From Rhizobiales bacterium Y(2018) (GTDB lineage Bacteria; Pseudomonadota; Alphaproteobacteria; Rhizobiales; Aestuariivirgaceae): a DNA stretch of 64,000 nt. The notes below the pieces were generated by a model. It saw only the letters and a list, made by a program, of their open reading frames with translations. It had not been told where the DNA came from and made no database searches. Positions 34,034 to 43,288 of this stretch are shown here, piece after piece (position 1 is the first letter of the stretch; each line of letters starts with the position of its first letter). The stretch covers positions 372,001-436,000 of the forward strand of contig SCPD01000002.1 of NCBI GenBank assembly GCA_005502925.1, given 5' to 3'. The translations under genes were made by a program, and so were the position numbers.

Positions 34034-35041
34034 TCAGATAAGCTTGCTCACGGCGACGGCGGTGTCGGCCATGCGGTTGGAGAAGCCCCATTCATTGTCG
34101 TACCAGGCGAGCACGCGCACCAGCGTGCCGTCCATGACCTTTGTCTGGTCCATATGGAAGGTCGACGAATTCGGGTTGTGATTGAAGTCGATCGAGACAT
34201 TGGGCTCGTTGGTATAGCCGAGGATGCCCTTGAGCTGCTGATCGGCGGCGCGCTGGATGGCGCCGTTGACTTCCTCGACGCTGGTGGCGCGCTTGGCGAC
34301 GAATTTGAAGTCGACCACCGACACGTTGGGGGTCGGCACGCGGATCGAGACGCCGTCGAGACGGCCTTTGAGCTCGGGCAGCACCAGGCCCACGGCCTTG
34401 GCCGCACCGGTCGAGGTCGGGATCATCGACAGCGCCGCGGCGCGGGCGCGATAGAGATCCTTGTGCATCGTGTCGAGCGTCGGCTGGTCGCCGGTATAGG
34501 CATGGATCGTCGTCATGAAGCCCTTGTCGATGCCGATCGCGTCATTCAGCACCTTGGCGACGGGCGCCAGGCAGTTCGTCGTGCAGGACGCGTTCGAGAT
34601 GACGACATGGTCCTTGGTGAGCTTGTCGTGATTGACGCCATAGACGACGGTGAGGTCGGCATTGTCGGCGGGGGCCGAGACGATCACGCGCTTGGCGCCG
34701 GCGGTGAGATGGGCCGAGGCCTTCTCCTTGGAAGTGAAGATGCCGGTGCATTCGAGCGCGATGTCGACGCCGAGCTCCTTCCAGGGCAGCTGTGCCGGGT
34801 CCTTGATGGCGGTGACCTTGAACTTTTCCTTGCCGATCGAGATCGTGTCGCCGGAAACCGTCACGTCATGCGGGAAGCGGCCATGCACACTATCGTAACG
34901 TAAGAGATGGGCATTGGTCTCGACCGGGCCGAGATCGTTGACGGCCACGACATCGATGTCCTTGCGTCCCGATTCGAAGATGGCCCGCACGATATTGCGG
35001 CCAATTCGGCCAAATCCGTTGATCGCGACGCGTACAGCCAT
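34034..35041 (-). CDS. gap: Glyceraldehyde-3-phosphate dehydrogenase, type I
   Basis: A 335-residue enzyme that oxidises glyceraldehyde 3-phosphate to 1,3-bisphosphoglycerate with NAD. The NAD fold is [16 protein letters not shown], the catalytic Cys153 is in [12 protein letters not shown], and the usual [12 protein letters not shown] closes the protein. Asp (VAVNDLG) after the second strand fits NAD preference. The next gene is rpe rather than pgk, an unusual partner. No regulator motif is evident in the 190-bp region shared with the divergent marR gene apart from the palindrome near marR. Confidence 0.97.
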   Translation of the reverse strand: MAVRVAINGFGRIGRNIVRAIFESGRKDIDVVAVNDLGPVETNAHLLRYDSVHGRFPHDVTVSGDTISIGKEKFKVTAIKDPAQLPWKELGVDIALECTGIFTSKEKASAHLTAGAKRVIVSAPADNADLTVVYGVNHDKLTKDHVVISNASCTTNCLAPVAKVLNDAIGIDKGFMTTIHAYTGDQPTLDTMHKDLYRARAAALSMIPTSTGAAKAVGLVLPELKGRLDGVSIRVPTPNVSVVDFKFVAKRATSVEEVNGAIQRAADQQLKGILGYTNEPNVSIDFNHNPNSSTFHMDQTKVMDGTLVRVLAWYDNEWGFSNRMADTAVAVSKLI

Positions 35042-35196
35042 GTCTCTCTCTCCTCTTCGGCAGACTTAAATGAGCAGGGCCCGCTTTATAGACGACTGGC
35101 CGGCGGGGGGAAGGGAAAATGGCCAAGGCGGGACGAAGCGCCGCCCATGCCAAGCGTCATGCGCCGGAAACATAGCTGAGCTTACATTAGCTATAG

Positions 35197-35220
35197 ATAA
35201 TATAAGCTTGCTTATTATAT
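35197..35220. promoter_or_regulatory. AT-rich imperfect palindrome, candidate MarR operator
   Basis: ATAATATAAGC, two bases, then GCTTATTATAT: 9 of 11 base pairs match. The 24-bp site ends 13 bp before the marR ATG and stands out as AT-rich in a GC-rich region. MarR proteins typically bind such dyads and repress their own efflux operon. Confidence 0.6.
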
Positions 35221-35233
35221 GCCGGAACCTTAG

Positions 35234-35719
35234 ATGTCCGTCGCTATGAAACCCGAACATGCATCCATTGGCCTTCTGCTGATCGATACCGGCCGCCTCT
35301 TACGCAAGCGGTTCGAGCAGAATGTCCGCGGCACCGGTCTGACCCGCGCGCAGTGGCAGCTCCTCAGAGAGATCTATCTCAAGGAAGGCCTCAACCAGGG
35401 CGCCCTGGCCGAGCTTCTCGAGGTCGAGCCGATCACCGTCGGCCGCCTGGTCGACCGGTTGGAGCAGGCCGGCCTCATCGAGCGCCGCCCGCACCCGACC
35501 GACCGCCGCGCCTGGTCACTTTATTTACTGCCGGCCGCGCATCCGCTTCTGGAGACCCTCAAGCACATTGCCGGCGAGACCCGCGCCGAGCTCCTCCAGG
35601 GTATGAGCGACACGGAAATCGACGAGGCGATGCGCCTCTTCGCCAAGATGAAAGACAATCTCATCGCCATCATGAGTGATGCGGGCGACGAGAGGAGAGT
35701 TGGAAATGGCCGCCGTTGA
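35234..35719 (+). CDS. MarR family transcriptional regulator of the efflux operon
   Basis: A 161-residue winged-helix repressor. It has the MarR text LTRAQWQLLREIYLKEGLNQGALAELLEV, the recognition helix EPITVGRLVDRLEQAGLIERR and the wing HPTDRRAWSLYLLP. It is first in an operon with EmrA- and EmrB-like genes and overlaps the second by 14 bp. Relief of repression by a lipophilic or phenolic compound is the usual mode. Confidence 0.93.
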   Translation: MSVAMKPEHASIGLLLIDTGRLLRKRFEQNVRGTGLTRAQWQLLREIYLKEGLNQGALAELLEVEPITVGRLVDRLEQAGLIERRPHPTDRRAWSLYLLPAAHPLLETLKHIAGETRAELLQGMSDTEIDEAMRLFAKMKDNLIAIMSDAGDERRVGNGRR

Positions 35720-36854
35720 AGCAAAGACAGAAAAGCGTGAGACCCTCGAAGCGCGTGAACCCGCCAAGGTCGTAGACCTGCCGGTCGCGCCGAAGCGGCG
35801 CAACAAGCGCAAGCTGTTGCGCATCAGCCTCCTCACTTTGGGTCCGCTCGTGGCCTTGGCCGTCGCCGGCGAGATGTATCTGGCGGGCGGTCGTTATGTC
35901 GAAACCGACAATGCCTATATCCAGGCGGCGATCATGAATGTCGCGACCGACGTGCCGGGCACAGTCGCCGCGGTCGCCGTGCATGAAAATGAAGTTGTCG
36001 AGAAGGGCGCGCTTCTGTTCAAGCTCGACGACGAGCCCTTCCGCATTACTCTCGCCGGCGCCGAAGCGCAGATCGCCATGGTGCGCAACGATCTGACTGC
36101 GCTGCAGGCCACCTATCGGCAAAATCTCTCGGCAATCGATCAAGCGAAGTCGTCGCTCGATTATGCCCAGACGACCTATGACCGCCAGCTCAACCTGCAG
36201 CAGCGCGGCGTCGCCGCCCAGGCCTCGCTCGATCAGGCGCGCCGCGATCTCGATACTGCCAGGGAACAGCTGCGCGGCGCCCAGCGTGCCGCCGATGCCA
36301 CGCTCTCGCAACTGGGTGGCAATGCCGATGGCCCGGTCGACAATCATCCGCGCATGCTCGAGGCCAAGTCGGCGATCGACAAGGCGCAGCGCGATCTGAC
36401 CCGCTCCACTATCCTGGCGCCCTGGTCCGGCACCGTCGCCAATGTTGAGAATCTGCGCGTCGGCTCCTATGTCACGGTCGGCCAGCCGGCGCTGAGCCTC
36501 GTCGCCAGCAACGATCTCTGGGTCGAGGCCAATCCGAAGGAAACCGACCTCACCTATCTCAAAGTGGGCGACGATGCCGAAGTCAGCGTCGATGCCTATC
36601 CGGGCAAGACGTGGAAGGCGAAGGTCACCAGCCTCAGCCCCGCGACCGGGTCCGAATTCTCCGTGCTGCCGCCGCAGAACGCCACCGGCAACTGGGTGAA
36701 GGTCGTCCAGCGCGTGCCGGTGAAGCTTGTCATCGAGAATGAAGCGGACGCGCCGCGCCTCACCTCCGGCATGAGCGTCGATGTGTCGATCGACACCGGC
36801 CATAGCCGCAGCCTGTGGTCGCTCTTCGGCTCGCCGGCCAAGGCAGCGGAGTAA
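35706..36854 (+). CDS. HlyD/EmrA family efflux periplasmic adaptor
   Basis: A 382-residue membrane-fusion protein. A single N-terminal helix (ISLLTLGPLVALAVAGEMYL) is followed by the EmrA hallmark GRYVETDNAYIQA. Next comes a lipoyl half-motif (VHENEVVEKGALLFKLDD), a coiled-coil hairpin over residues about 110-235, and a barrel domain (ILAPWSGTVANVENLRVG). I start at MAAVEAKTEKRE inside the end of marR. It links the inner-membrane pump to an outer-membrane channel, which is not encoded here. Confidence 0.93.
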   Translation: MAAVEAKTEKRETLEAREPAKVVDLPVAPKRRNKRKLLRISLLTLGPLVALAVAGEMYLAGGRYVETDNAYIQAAIMNVATDVPGTVAAVAVHENEVVEKGALLFKLDDEPFRITLAGAEAQIAMVRNDLTALQATYRQNLSAIDQAKSSLDYAQTTYDRQLNLQQRGVAAQASLDQARRDLDTAREQLRGAQRAADATLSQLGGNADGPVDNHPRMLEAKSAIDKAQRDLTRSTILAPWSGTVANVENLRVGSYVTVGQPALSLVASNDLWVEANPKETDLTYLKVGDDAEVSVDAYPGKTWKAKVTSLSPATGSEFSVLPPQNATGNWVKVVQRVPVKLVIENEADAPRLTSGMSVDVSIDTGHSRSLWSLFGSPAKAAE

Positions 36855-36869
36855 TCCAGGGACCTCAAG

Positions 36870-38393
36870 ATGAACGAGGCCGTCCCACATCGAGGCATCA
36901 TCACCGTTTGCGTGATGCTCGCCACCATCATGCAGGCGCTCGACACGACCATCGCCAATGTCGCGCTGCCTTACATGATGGGCTCGCTGTCGGCCACGCT
37001 CGACCAGATCAACTGGGTTCTCACCTCCTATATCGTCGCCGCCGCCATCATGATCCCGGTGACCGGCTTCCTGGTGACGCGTTTCGGCCGCAAGCCGGTT
37101 TTCGTGATCGCCGTCTTGGGCTTCACCGTCGCCTCCGTCCTGTGCGGTCTCGCCGCCTCGCTCGAGCAGATGGTGCTCTATCGCCTGCTGCAGGGCGTCT
37201 TCGGCGCGCCGCTGGTGCCGCTGTCACAGTCGGTGCTGCTCGACTCCTATCCGCGCGAGAGGCATGGCTCGGCCATGGCCATCTGGGGCGTCGGCGTCAT
37301 GGTCGGTCCGATCCTGGGTCCCACTCTGGGCGGCTGGCTCACCGAATACTACAACTGGCGCTGGGTGTTCTTCATCAACGTGCCGGTCGGCATTCTGACC
37401 ATTGCCGGCCTCATGACCTATCTCACCGACTCGCCCCGCACCAAAGCGAGTTTCGACTGGACCGGCTTCCTGCTGCTGGCCTTCTCGATCGGCGGTCTGC
37501 AGATGATGCTCGACCGCGGCGAGAATCTCGACTGGTTCTCCTCCGTCGAAATCATGATCGAGGCCGGCATCGCCATCACCGCCTTCTATATGTTCATCGT
37601 CCACATGATGACGGCGGACAATCCGTTCATTGACCCGAAGATCTTCGCCGACCGCAATTTCTCCATCGGCCTCATCGCCATCTTCATTGTCGGCATCATA
37701 TTGCTCGCCACCATGGCGCTGCTCACCCCGTTCTTGCAGCAGATCATGGGTTATCCGGTGCTGACCGCCGGTCTCGTGATGGCACCGCGCGGCATCGGCA
37801 CCATGGTTGCCATGATGATCGTCGGCCGGGTGATCACGCGCATCGACCCGCGCTTCCTCTTCGCCTTCGGTCTCGTGCTGATCGCCTTCACTTTGTGGGA
37901 GATGATGTATTATACGACCGACGTGTCGCAGGCGACGATCATCCGCACCGGCATCATCCAGGGCGCGGGCTTAGGCTTCGTCTTCGTGCCGCTGTCGACC
38001 ATCACCTTCGCCACCCTCGATCCGCGCTATCGTACCCAGGCGACGTCATTGTTCAGCCTGATGCGCAATATCGGCTCGAGCATCGGCATTTCGATCGTCA
38101 TCTTCATGCTGACCCGCAACACCGTGATCGTGCATGCCGATCTCGCCGCCCAGGTGACGCCGTTCAATCTCGGCCTCCATATGCCGGGGCTGACCCATAT
38201 CTGGGACATGACGACGCTGTCCGGCAAAGCGGCCCTCAATGCCGAGGTGACCAAGCAATCGGCCGTCGTCGCTTATGCCAATGACTATCTGCTGATGATG
38301 TATGTAGCGCTCGCCACGCTGCCCTTGGCTTTCCTGCTGTCGAAGCCGTCCAAGCGGGGCGGCGGTGGCGCTCCGGCGGTCGCGGCGGATTGA
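36870..38393 (+). CDS. DHA2-family MFS multidrug efflux pump, EmrB-like
   Basis: A 507-residue, 14-helix drug:proton antiporter. Helix 1 carries the DHA2 mark LDTTIANVALPYM, motif A is GFLVTRFGRKPVF, and motif C (antiporter) is GVGVMVGPILGPTLGGWL. It follows the adaptor gene after 15 bp. With the adaptor it exports hydrophobic toxic compounds. The C-terminus is short and polar. Confidence 0.94.
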   Translation: MNEAVPHRGIITVCVMLATIMQALDTTIANVALPYMMGSLSATLDQINWVLTSYIVAAAIMIPVTGFLVTRFGRKPVFVIAVLGFTVASVLCGLAASLEQMVLYRLLQGVFGAPLVPLSQSVLLDSYPRERHGSAMAIWGVGVMVGPILGPTLGGWLTEYYNWRWVFFINVPVGILTIAGLMTYLTDSPRTKASFDWTGFLLLAFSIGGLQMMLDRGENLDWFSSVEIMIEAGIAITAFYMFIVHMMTADNPFIDPKIFADRNFSIGLIAIFIVGIILLATMALLTPFLQQIMGYPVLTAGLVMAPRGIGTMVAMMIVGRVITRIDPRFLFAFGLVLIAFTLWEMMYYTTDVSQATIIRTGIIQGAGLGFVFVPLSTITFATLDPRYRTQATSLFSLMRNIGSSIGISIVIFMLTRNTVIVHADLAAQVTPFNLGLHMPGLTHIWDMTTLSGKAALNAEVTKQSAVVAYANDYLLMMYVALATLPLAFLLSKPSKRGGGGAPAVAAD

Positions 38394-38420
38394 CGGCGGG
38401 AAGCAGGGAAAATCGAGGGC

Positions 38421-38480
38421 GGAATACAGGGGATTACAGGGATTTTCAGGGAAATTTCAGAAAAATAAAATTCAGGGAAT
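38421..38480 (+). repeat. Short tandem CAGGG-type repeat downstream of the efflux operon
   Basis: TACAGGGGAT, TACAGGGATT and TTCAGGGAAA follow each other at a 10-bp period (CAGG at 38427, 38437, 38447). Partial copies are at 38458 and 38473, and an earlier one at 38404. It lies in the 188-bp gap between emrB and the convergent DUF1272 gene. No role is known to me. Confidence 0.55.
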
Positions 38481-38581
38481 TTTGCGTCGCACCCAGACAA
38501 CGGCCCGGACGCATCTTTCCATTCTGAAATTCTCCAACTCTCATGATATCGCCCACCACTGCAAGGCGTCGGAAACCGGCA

Positions 38582-38893
38582 TCATCGCTGCTCGGGCGGA
38601 ATGTCCCTGATCCGGCGGCTATGGGCTTCGATGTCCGCGGGACTGTAGGACAGCGACATGCGCTTCTGCGAGGCGGGGCGCTTGGCGAGCGAGAGGCCGG
38701 GCCGCCATTCGGTCTTGGGCCGGATCGGCCGCGGCGCGAAGCCACCGCCGCAATTCGGGCAGACATTGGCGAGCACCTTCTCGGCGCAATCGGCGCAGAA
38801 GGTGCATTCATAGGTGCAGATCCGCGCCAGCGTCGAGGCGGGCGGCAGGTCCTTGTCGCAATATTCGCAGTTCGGGCGCAATTCCAGGGCCAT
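38582..38893 (-). CDS. DUF1272 domain protein (cysteine-rich zinc-binding)
   Basis: A 103-residue protein. Residues 1-60 contain CEYCDKDLPP, CTYECTFCADCAE and CPNCGGG, an arrangement of zinc knuckles typical of DUF1272. The remainder is basic and low in structure. I begin at MALELRPNCEYC; an ATG five codons earlier is possible. Function is unknown. It stands alone, divergent from the GlxA-type regulator. Confidence 0.85.
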   Translation of the reverse strand: MALELRPNCEYCDKDLPPASTLARICTYECTFCADCAEKVLANVCPNCGGGFAPRPIRPKTEWRPGLSLAKRPASQKRMSLSYSPADIEAHSRRIRDIPPEQR

Positions 38894-38948
38894 CAGGATG
38901 ATCCTCATTCGTGACAGGCGCAGGTTATCCCTCTATGATCTGGCGTGA

Positions 38949-39947
38949 ATGCCAAAGAACCCTCGAATTCCGCCAAAGCCTCGGTTGGTCGAGATCGTCG
39001 CTTTTCCGGATCTTCAATTGCTCGATGTCGCCGGCCCCTTGCAGGTCTTCGCCTCGGCCAATGATTTCGAACGTCAGGCCGGACGCCCGCTGCCTTACGA
39101 CATCAAGGTCGTGGCGCGCACATCGCCCGTGAATACCTCCGCCGGTCTTCCGCTGGTGGCCGCGCGTATTCCGCCGCCGGGCAAACCGGTAGACACCTTG
39201 ATCATTGCCGGCGGATCCAGCGTTCATGACGCCTGCCTGGACAAGCCTCTGATCCGTTGGCTCACCGTACGTGCGAGCAAGGCGCGACGCGTCGCCTCGG
39301 TCTGCACCGGTGCATTCCTTCTGGGCGCGGCGGGTCTGCTCGATGGCCGGCGCGCCGTGACCCACTGGTCCGATTGCGAACGGCTTGCCAGGAATTTCCC
39401 GACGGCACGCGTCGACATGAACGCCATCTTCGTGCGCGACGGGGCTTTATGGACCTCGGCCGGCGTCACGACCGGCATCGATATGTCGCTGGCGCTGGTC
39501 GAAGAGGATCTAGGTCATGCTGCCGCCGCCGCGGTCGCGCGCGAGCTCGTGGTGTTTCTCAAGCGTCCGGGCGGTCAGGCGCAATTCTCGACCGTGCTGA
39601 CCTATCAGGAGCGCGATGACACATTCGACGCGCTGCATGGTTGGATAGCGGGCAATCTCGCCCAGGATCTCTCCGTGCCGACGCTGGCCAAGCGCGCCGG
39701 CATGAGCGAGCGTAGCCTGTTGCGGCATTATCGGACCCATCTGGGCGTCACGCCGGCACGTGCCGTCGAGAAGATGCGGGTCGAGGCGGCTTGTCAGCTT
39801 CTCGCCACGACGCGCGATCCTGTGAAGCGCATCGCCCGGCGCTGCGGCTTCGGATCGGAAGAGACCATGCGGCGCAGCTTCTTCCGCCAGATGGCGATCG
39901 CTCCGCATGATTACCGGGCGCGTTTCTCCTCACCGGCAAAGCTCTGA
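38949..39947 (+). CDS. GlxA family regulator (DJ-1/PfpI domain plus AraC HTH)
   Basis: A 332-residue regulator. Residues about 10-190 form a DJ-1/PfpI-like domain (VEIVAFPDLQLLDVAGPLQVF; nucleophile-elbow Cys119 in ASVCTGAFLLGAAGLLDG). Residues about 225-325 are an AraC helix-turn-helix (LAKRAGMSERSLLRHY; IARRCGFGSEETMRRSFF). GlxA-type proteins regulate arginine, choline or carnitine genes in proteobacteria. No obvious target adjoins it. The convergent rmuC gene ends 6 bp away. Confidence 0.92.
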   Translation: MPKNPRIPPKPRLVEIVAFPDLQLLDVAGPLQVFASANDFERQAGRPLPYDIKVVARTSPVNTSAGLPLVAARIPPPGKPVDTLIIAGGSSVHDACLDKPLIRWLTVRASKARRVASVCTGAFLLGAAGLLDGRRAVTHWSDCERLARNFPTARVDMNAIFVRDGALWTSAGVTTGIDMSLALVEEDLGHAAAAAVARELVVFLKRPGGQAQFSTVLTYQERDDTFDALHGWIAGNLAQDLSVPTLAKRAGMSERSLLRHYRTHLGVTPARAVEKMRVEAACQLLATTRDPVKRIARRCGFGSEETMRRSFFRQMAIAPHDYRARFSSPAKL

Positions 39948-39953
39948 GAAGAT

Positions 39954-41114
39954 TCAGCGTCCCTGCACGAGCCGCAACTGGGCTTCGTCGCTGGCGATTT
40001 TCGCCGGCTCCTCGACATCGAGCTGCTCGATGCGCAGGCCGCGTTTGGTGATCTTGTCGGCCGACAGGCCGAGTTTTTCGAGATCGCTGTTCGCCTGGCC
40101 GAAATGGCGCTGCAGGTCGAGCACCCGGTCCTTGAGCCGGCCGACATCCTCGAGCAGCCGCACAACCTCGATCTTGATAACGCCCGCCTGCTCGCGCATG
40201 CGCGCGTCCTTGAAGATCGCCTGCATGGTCTGGATCAGCAGCATCAATATATTGGGCGAGGCGATGATGACGCGCTCGCGATGCGCTTTCTGCAGCACAT
40301 CCTCGAAACGCTCATGGAGATCGGCATAGATCGATTCCGACGGCACGAACATGATCGCCGTCTCATGCGTTTCGCCGGCGATGAGATATTTGCCGGCGAT
40401 GTCCTTCACATGCAGGGTGACGTCGCGCCGCAGCCGCGTCTCGGCGGCGCGGATTTCGGCCTCGCCGGTCGCGGCCTTCAGTGCGTTGAAGGCCTCGAGC
40501 GGGAATTTCGCGTCGAGCACCAGGCGCAATTCGGATTCGGGCAGCTTGATCACGCAGTCGGGACGCGAGCCGTTCGACAAGGTCGCCTGGAACTCATAGG
40601 CCTTGGCATGCAGCCCGTCGCGGATGATCGCCTCCATGCGGCCTTGTCCATACGCTCCACGCGCCTGCTTGTTGGACAGGATGTCCTTGAGCGAGACCAT
40701 CTCGGAGGAGAGCTGGGTGAGATTGGCTTGCGCCGTGTCGATGACCGCCAGCCTCTCATAGAGATGCTTCAGCGACTGGTGGGTGCGCTCGGCCTGCTCG
40801 TTGAGGCCGCGGCCGACCCGGTGGCTCACCTGGTCGAGGCGCTCATCGAGGGTGCGCGCCAGATGCTGCTGGCCGCTCGCCGCCTGGTCGGTGAAACTCC
40901 TGAGCTGGCCCGCCATCTCGGCGAGGCGGAATTCAAGCTCGGACGCCCGGCGCATGGTCTCGAGACCTTCCTCGCGACGCTGCTTCTGGCCACGCCACGC
41001 CATCACCGCGGTGACGATGAGGAGAAGGAGGGCCAAGGCGGCGCCGGCGAGCAGGATCTGGCCCAGGCTGAAGGCCTGGCCGCCGATCTGGAGAACGGTC
41101 TGGTCGAGGGTCAT
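39954..41114 (-). CDS. rmuC: DNA recombination protein RmuC
   Basis: A 386-residue RmuC homologue. An N-terminal membrane helix (LGQILLAGAALALLLLIVTAVMAW) is followed by a long coiled coil to about residue 130. The RmuC nuclease-like domain follows (DCVIKLPESELRLVLDAKFPLEAF; MFVPSESIYADLHE). RmuC limits inversions at short inverted repeats. It is a single gene. Confidence 0.95.
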   Translation of the reverse strand: MTLDQTVLQIGGQAFSLGQILLAGAALALLLLIVTAVMAWRGQKQRREEGLETMRRASELEFRLAEMAGQLRSFTDQAASGQQHLARTLDERLDQVSHRVGRGLNEQAERTHQSLKHLYERLAVIDTAQANLTQLSSEMVSLKDILSNKQARGAYGQGRMEAIIRDGLHAKAYEFQATLSNGSRPDCVIKLPESELRLVLDAKFPLEAFNALKAATGEAEIRAAETRLRRDVTLHVKDIAGKYLIAGETHETAIMFVPSESIYADLHERFEDVLQKAHRERVIIASPNILMLLIQTMQAIFKDARMREQAGVIKIEVVRLLEDVGRLKDRVLDLQRHFGQANSDLEKLGLSADKITKRGLRIEQLDVEEPAKIASDEAQLRLVQGR

Positions 41115-41228
41115 GGCTCATCCTACGCGATTCGGGCGGTTAAATACAAAACATGAACGACTATATCCTTCGTAATGTCACAAAGCTGGCAGGATTCGGG
41201 ATAACATGAGGGCAGAAGGAGATCCGCC

Positions 41229-41636
41229 ATGCTGCGCCCCTTGTTTCTGTCTCTGATGATCGCGCTCACGGCTTCCACCGCCGGGGCAGCGGAGATCACC
41301 GGCCGCTACGTGCTGGAAAAGGTCGAGCAGGGCTTTCTGCGGCTCGATTCCGAGACCGGCGTGATGTCGCTCTGCGCGGTCTCCTCAGGCGTGTGGGAAT
41401 GCACCGCCGTCAAGGACGAAGGCCTTGATGGGACTAAGGAATTGGGTCGGTTGCGAGATGAAAATGAGAGCCTGAAGAAGCGCCTGGCCGAGCTCGAAAA
41501 GGGGGGCGCCACGACCAAGCTGCCGAGCGATCAGGAAGTCGATCGCATGATGGACATCTTCGGCAAGATGTTCGACCGCTTCCTCGATTTCGCCCGCGAA
41601 ATGGACGGCAAGGACAAGAGCGGCACCCAGCTCTAA
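41229..41636 (+). CDS. Small exported protein with coiled coil, unknown function
   Basis: A 135-residue protein with a signal peptide (LFLSLMIALTASTAGAAE). A short folded region has two cysteines (MSLCAVSSGVWECTA). A charged coiled coil follows (LGRLRDENESLKKRLAELEKG), and an acidic/basic tail ends DKSGTQL. An AGGAG lies 6 nt before the ATG. Homologous short proteins are common in Rhizobiales, but I know of no assigned role. Confidence 0.75.
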   Translation: MLRPLFLSLMIALTASTAGAAEITGRYVLEKVEQGFLRLDSETGVMSLCAVSSGVWECTAVKDEGLDGTKELGRLRDENESLKKRLAELEKGGATTKLPSDQEVDRMMDIFGKMFDRFLDFAREMDGKDKSGTQL

Positions 41637-41729
41637 TCCCGCTTTCACAACAGATCGGAATGGCAGGCTGCGGTCGGCGCTCCCGGCCCAGTTATGAATC
41701 TGCTTGTGGAATGAAGGGCTTAGTAAAAG

Positions 41730-41802
41730 TGTCGACATATATTGCGATAAAGGCGAGTATTCGTTAGATTAGGTGTAAATAAATCCATATTGTGTCGACA
41801 TA
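41730..41802 (+). promoter_or_regulatory. Two TGTCGACATA sites upstream of prpD, candidate GntR operators
   Basis: TGTCGACATA occurs at 41730-41739 and 41793-41802, 63 bp apart (six helical turns); each contains the palindrome TGTCGACA. They lie 26 to 98 bp before the prpD GTG in an AT-rich region. The GntR/FadR-type gene at the other end of the operon is the likely ligand. Two such sites could support DNA looping. Confidence 0.55.
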
Positions 41803-41827
41803 ATCAACTGCAGGGAGGGGCGGCTTC

Positions 41828-43279
41828 GTGTCTGTTTCGATCAATAATGAGCGTCCGGCGCCGGATGGCGTGCTTGTCGACATTGCCGACTATGTCTTGA
41901 ACTATCGCGTCGACAGCGCCCTGGCCTATGAGACGGCGCGCAACTGCCTGATCGACACGCTGGGCTGCGGTCTCGAGGCGCTCGATTATCCAGCCTGCAC
42001 CAAGCTCTTGGGTCCGGTCGTTCCGGGCACCATCGTTCCCCATGGCGCGCGCGTGCCGGGCACGCCTTATCAGCTCGATCCCATCCAGGCCGCCCTCAAT
42101 ATCGGCACCATGATCCGCTGGCTCGACTTCAACGATTGCTGGCTCGCGGCGGAATGGGGGCATCCTTCCGACAATCTCGGCGGCATCCTCGCCGTCGCCG
42201 ACTGGCTGTCGCGCACCGCTGTCGCCGCCGGGCGACCGCCTCTGACGATGCGCGACGTCCTCACTGCGATGATCAAGGCGCATGAGATCCAGGGCTGCTT
42301 CGCGCTTGAGAACTCGTTCAACAAGGTCGGCATCGACCATGTGATCCTGGTCAAGCTCGCCTCGACCGCCGTCGTCTCTGGTCTGCTCGGCCTCACCCGC
42401 AACGAGATCATCAACGCCCTGTCGCTCGTCTTCGTCGATGGCCAGGCGCTGCGCACCTATCGCCATGCGCCCAATGCCGGCTCGCGCAAGAGCTGGGCGG
42501 CTGGTGATGCGACGAGCCGCGCCGTGCGTCTGGCGCTCACCGCAAAGACCGGCGAGATGGGCTACCCCTCGGCGCTCACCGCCAAGACCTGGGGCTTCTA
42601 TGACGTCTCCTTCCGCGGCCAGCGCTTCCGCTTCCAGCGCCCCTATGGCTCCTATGTCATGGAGAACGTGCTGTTCAAGATTTCCTACCCGGCCGAATTC
42701 CATGCCCAGACTGCGGTCGAGGCGGCGATGTCCTTCCATGCGCAACTGAAGCGGATGGGCCGCAGCAGCGACGACATCGCCAAGATCCGCATCCGCACCC
42801 ATGAAGCGGCGATCCGCATCATCGACAAGCGCGGGCCGCTGCATAATCCCGCCGATCGCGATCACACGATGCAATATATGGTCGCTATCCCGCTGCTCTT
42901 CGGGCGGCTGACCGCCGCCGATTATGAGGATGGCATCGCCGCCGATCCGCGCGTCGATACGTTGCGCGCCAGGATGGAATGCGTCGAGGACGAGGCCTTC
43001 ACCCGCGACTATCACGATCCCGACAAACGCTCGATCTCGAATGCCATGACGCTGACGCTCAATGACGGCACCGTGCTGCCCGAGATCATGGTCGAATATC
43101 CGATTGGCCATAAGCGCCGCCGCACCGACGGCATTCCGCTGCTCGAGGCGAAGTTCCGCACCAATCTCGCACGCCGCTTCGTCGAGAAGCGCCAGCGCCA
43201 GATTCTCGATGTCTCGCTCGACCAGAAGCGGCTCGAGAGCATGACCGTCAACGACTATGTCGATCTTTATGTGAGCTGA
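41828..43279 (+). CDS. prpD: 2-Methylcitrate dehydratase
   Basis: A 483-residue MmgE/PrpD-family enzyme, the same length as E. coli PrpD and very like it throughout (LDTLGCGLEAL, MIRWLDFNDCWLAAEWGHPS, ALRTYRHAPNAGSRKSWAAG, RFQRPYGSYVMENVLFK). It dehydrates 2-methylcitrate to 2-methyl-cis-aconitate in the cytosol. Translation begins at GTG after AGGGAGGGG. It leads an operon with prpB and a tripartite transporter. No prpC or acnD is in the window, so an unlinked aconitase must do the hydration step. Confidence 0.93.
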   Translation: MSVSINNERPAPDGVLVDIADYVLNYRVDSALAYETARNCLIDTLGCGLEALDYPACTKLLGPVVPGTIVPHGARVPGTPYQLDPIQAALNIGTMIRWLDFNDCWLAAEWGHPSDNLGGILAVADWLSRTAVAAGRPPLTMRDVLTAMIKAHEIQGCFALENSFNKVGIDHVILVKLASTAVVSGLLGLTRNEIINALSLVFVDGQALRTYRHAPNAGSRKSWAAGDATSRAVRLALTAKTGEMGYPSALTAKTWGFYDVSFRGQRFRFQRPYGSYVMENVLFKISYPAEFHAQTAVEAAMSFHAQLKRMGRSSDDIAKIRIRTHEAAIRIIDKRGPLHNPADRDHTMQYMVAIPLLFGRLTAADYEDGIAADPRVDTLRARMECVEDEAFTRDYHDPDKRSISNAMTLTLNDGTVLPEIMVEYPIGHKRRRTDGIPLLEAKFRTNLARRFVEKRQRQILDVSLDQKRLESMTVNDYVDLYVS

Positions 43280-43288
43280 GAAAGCCTC

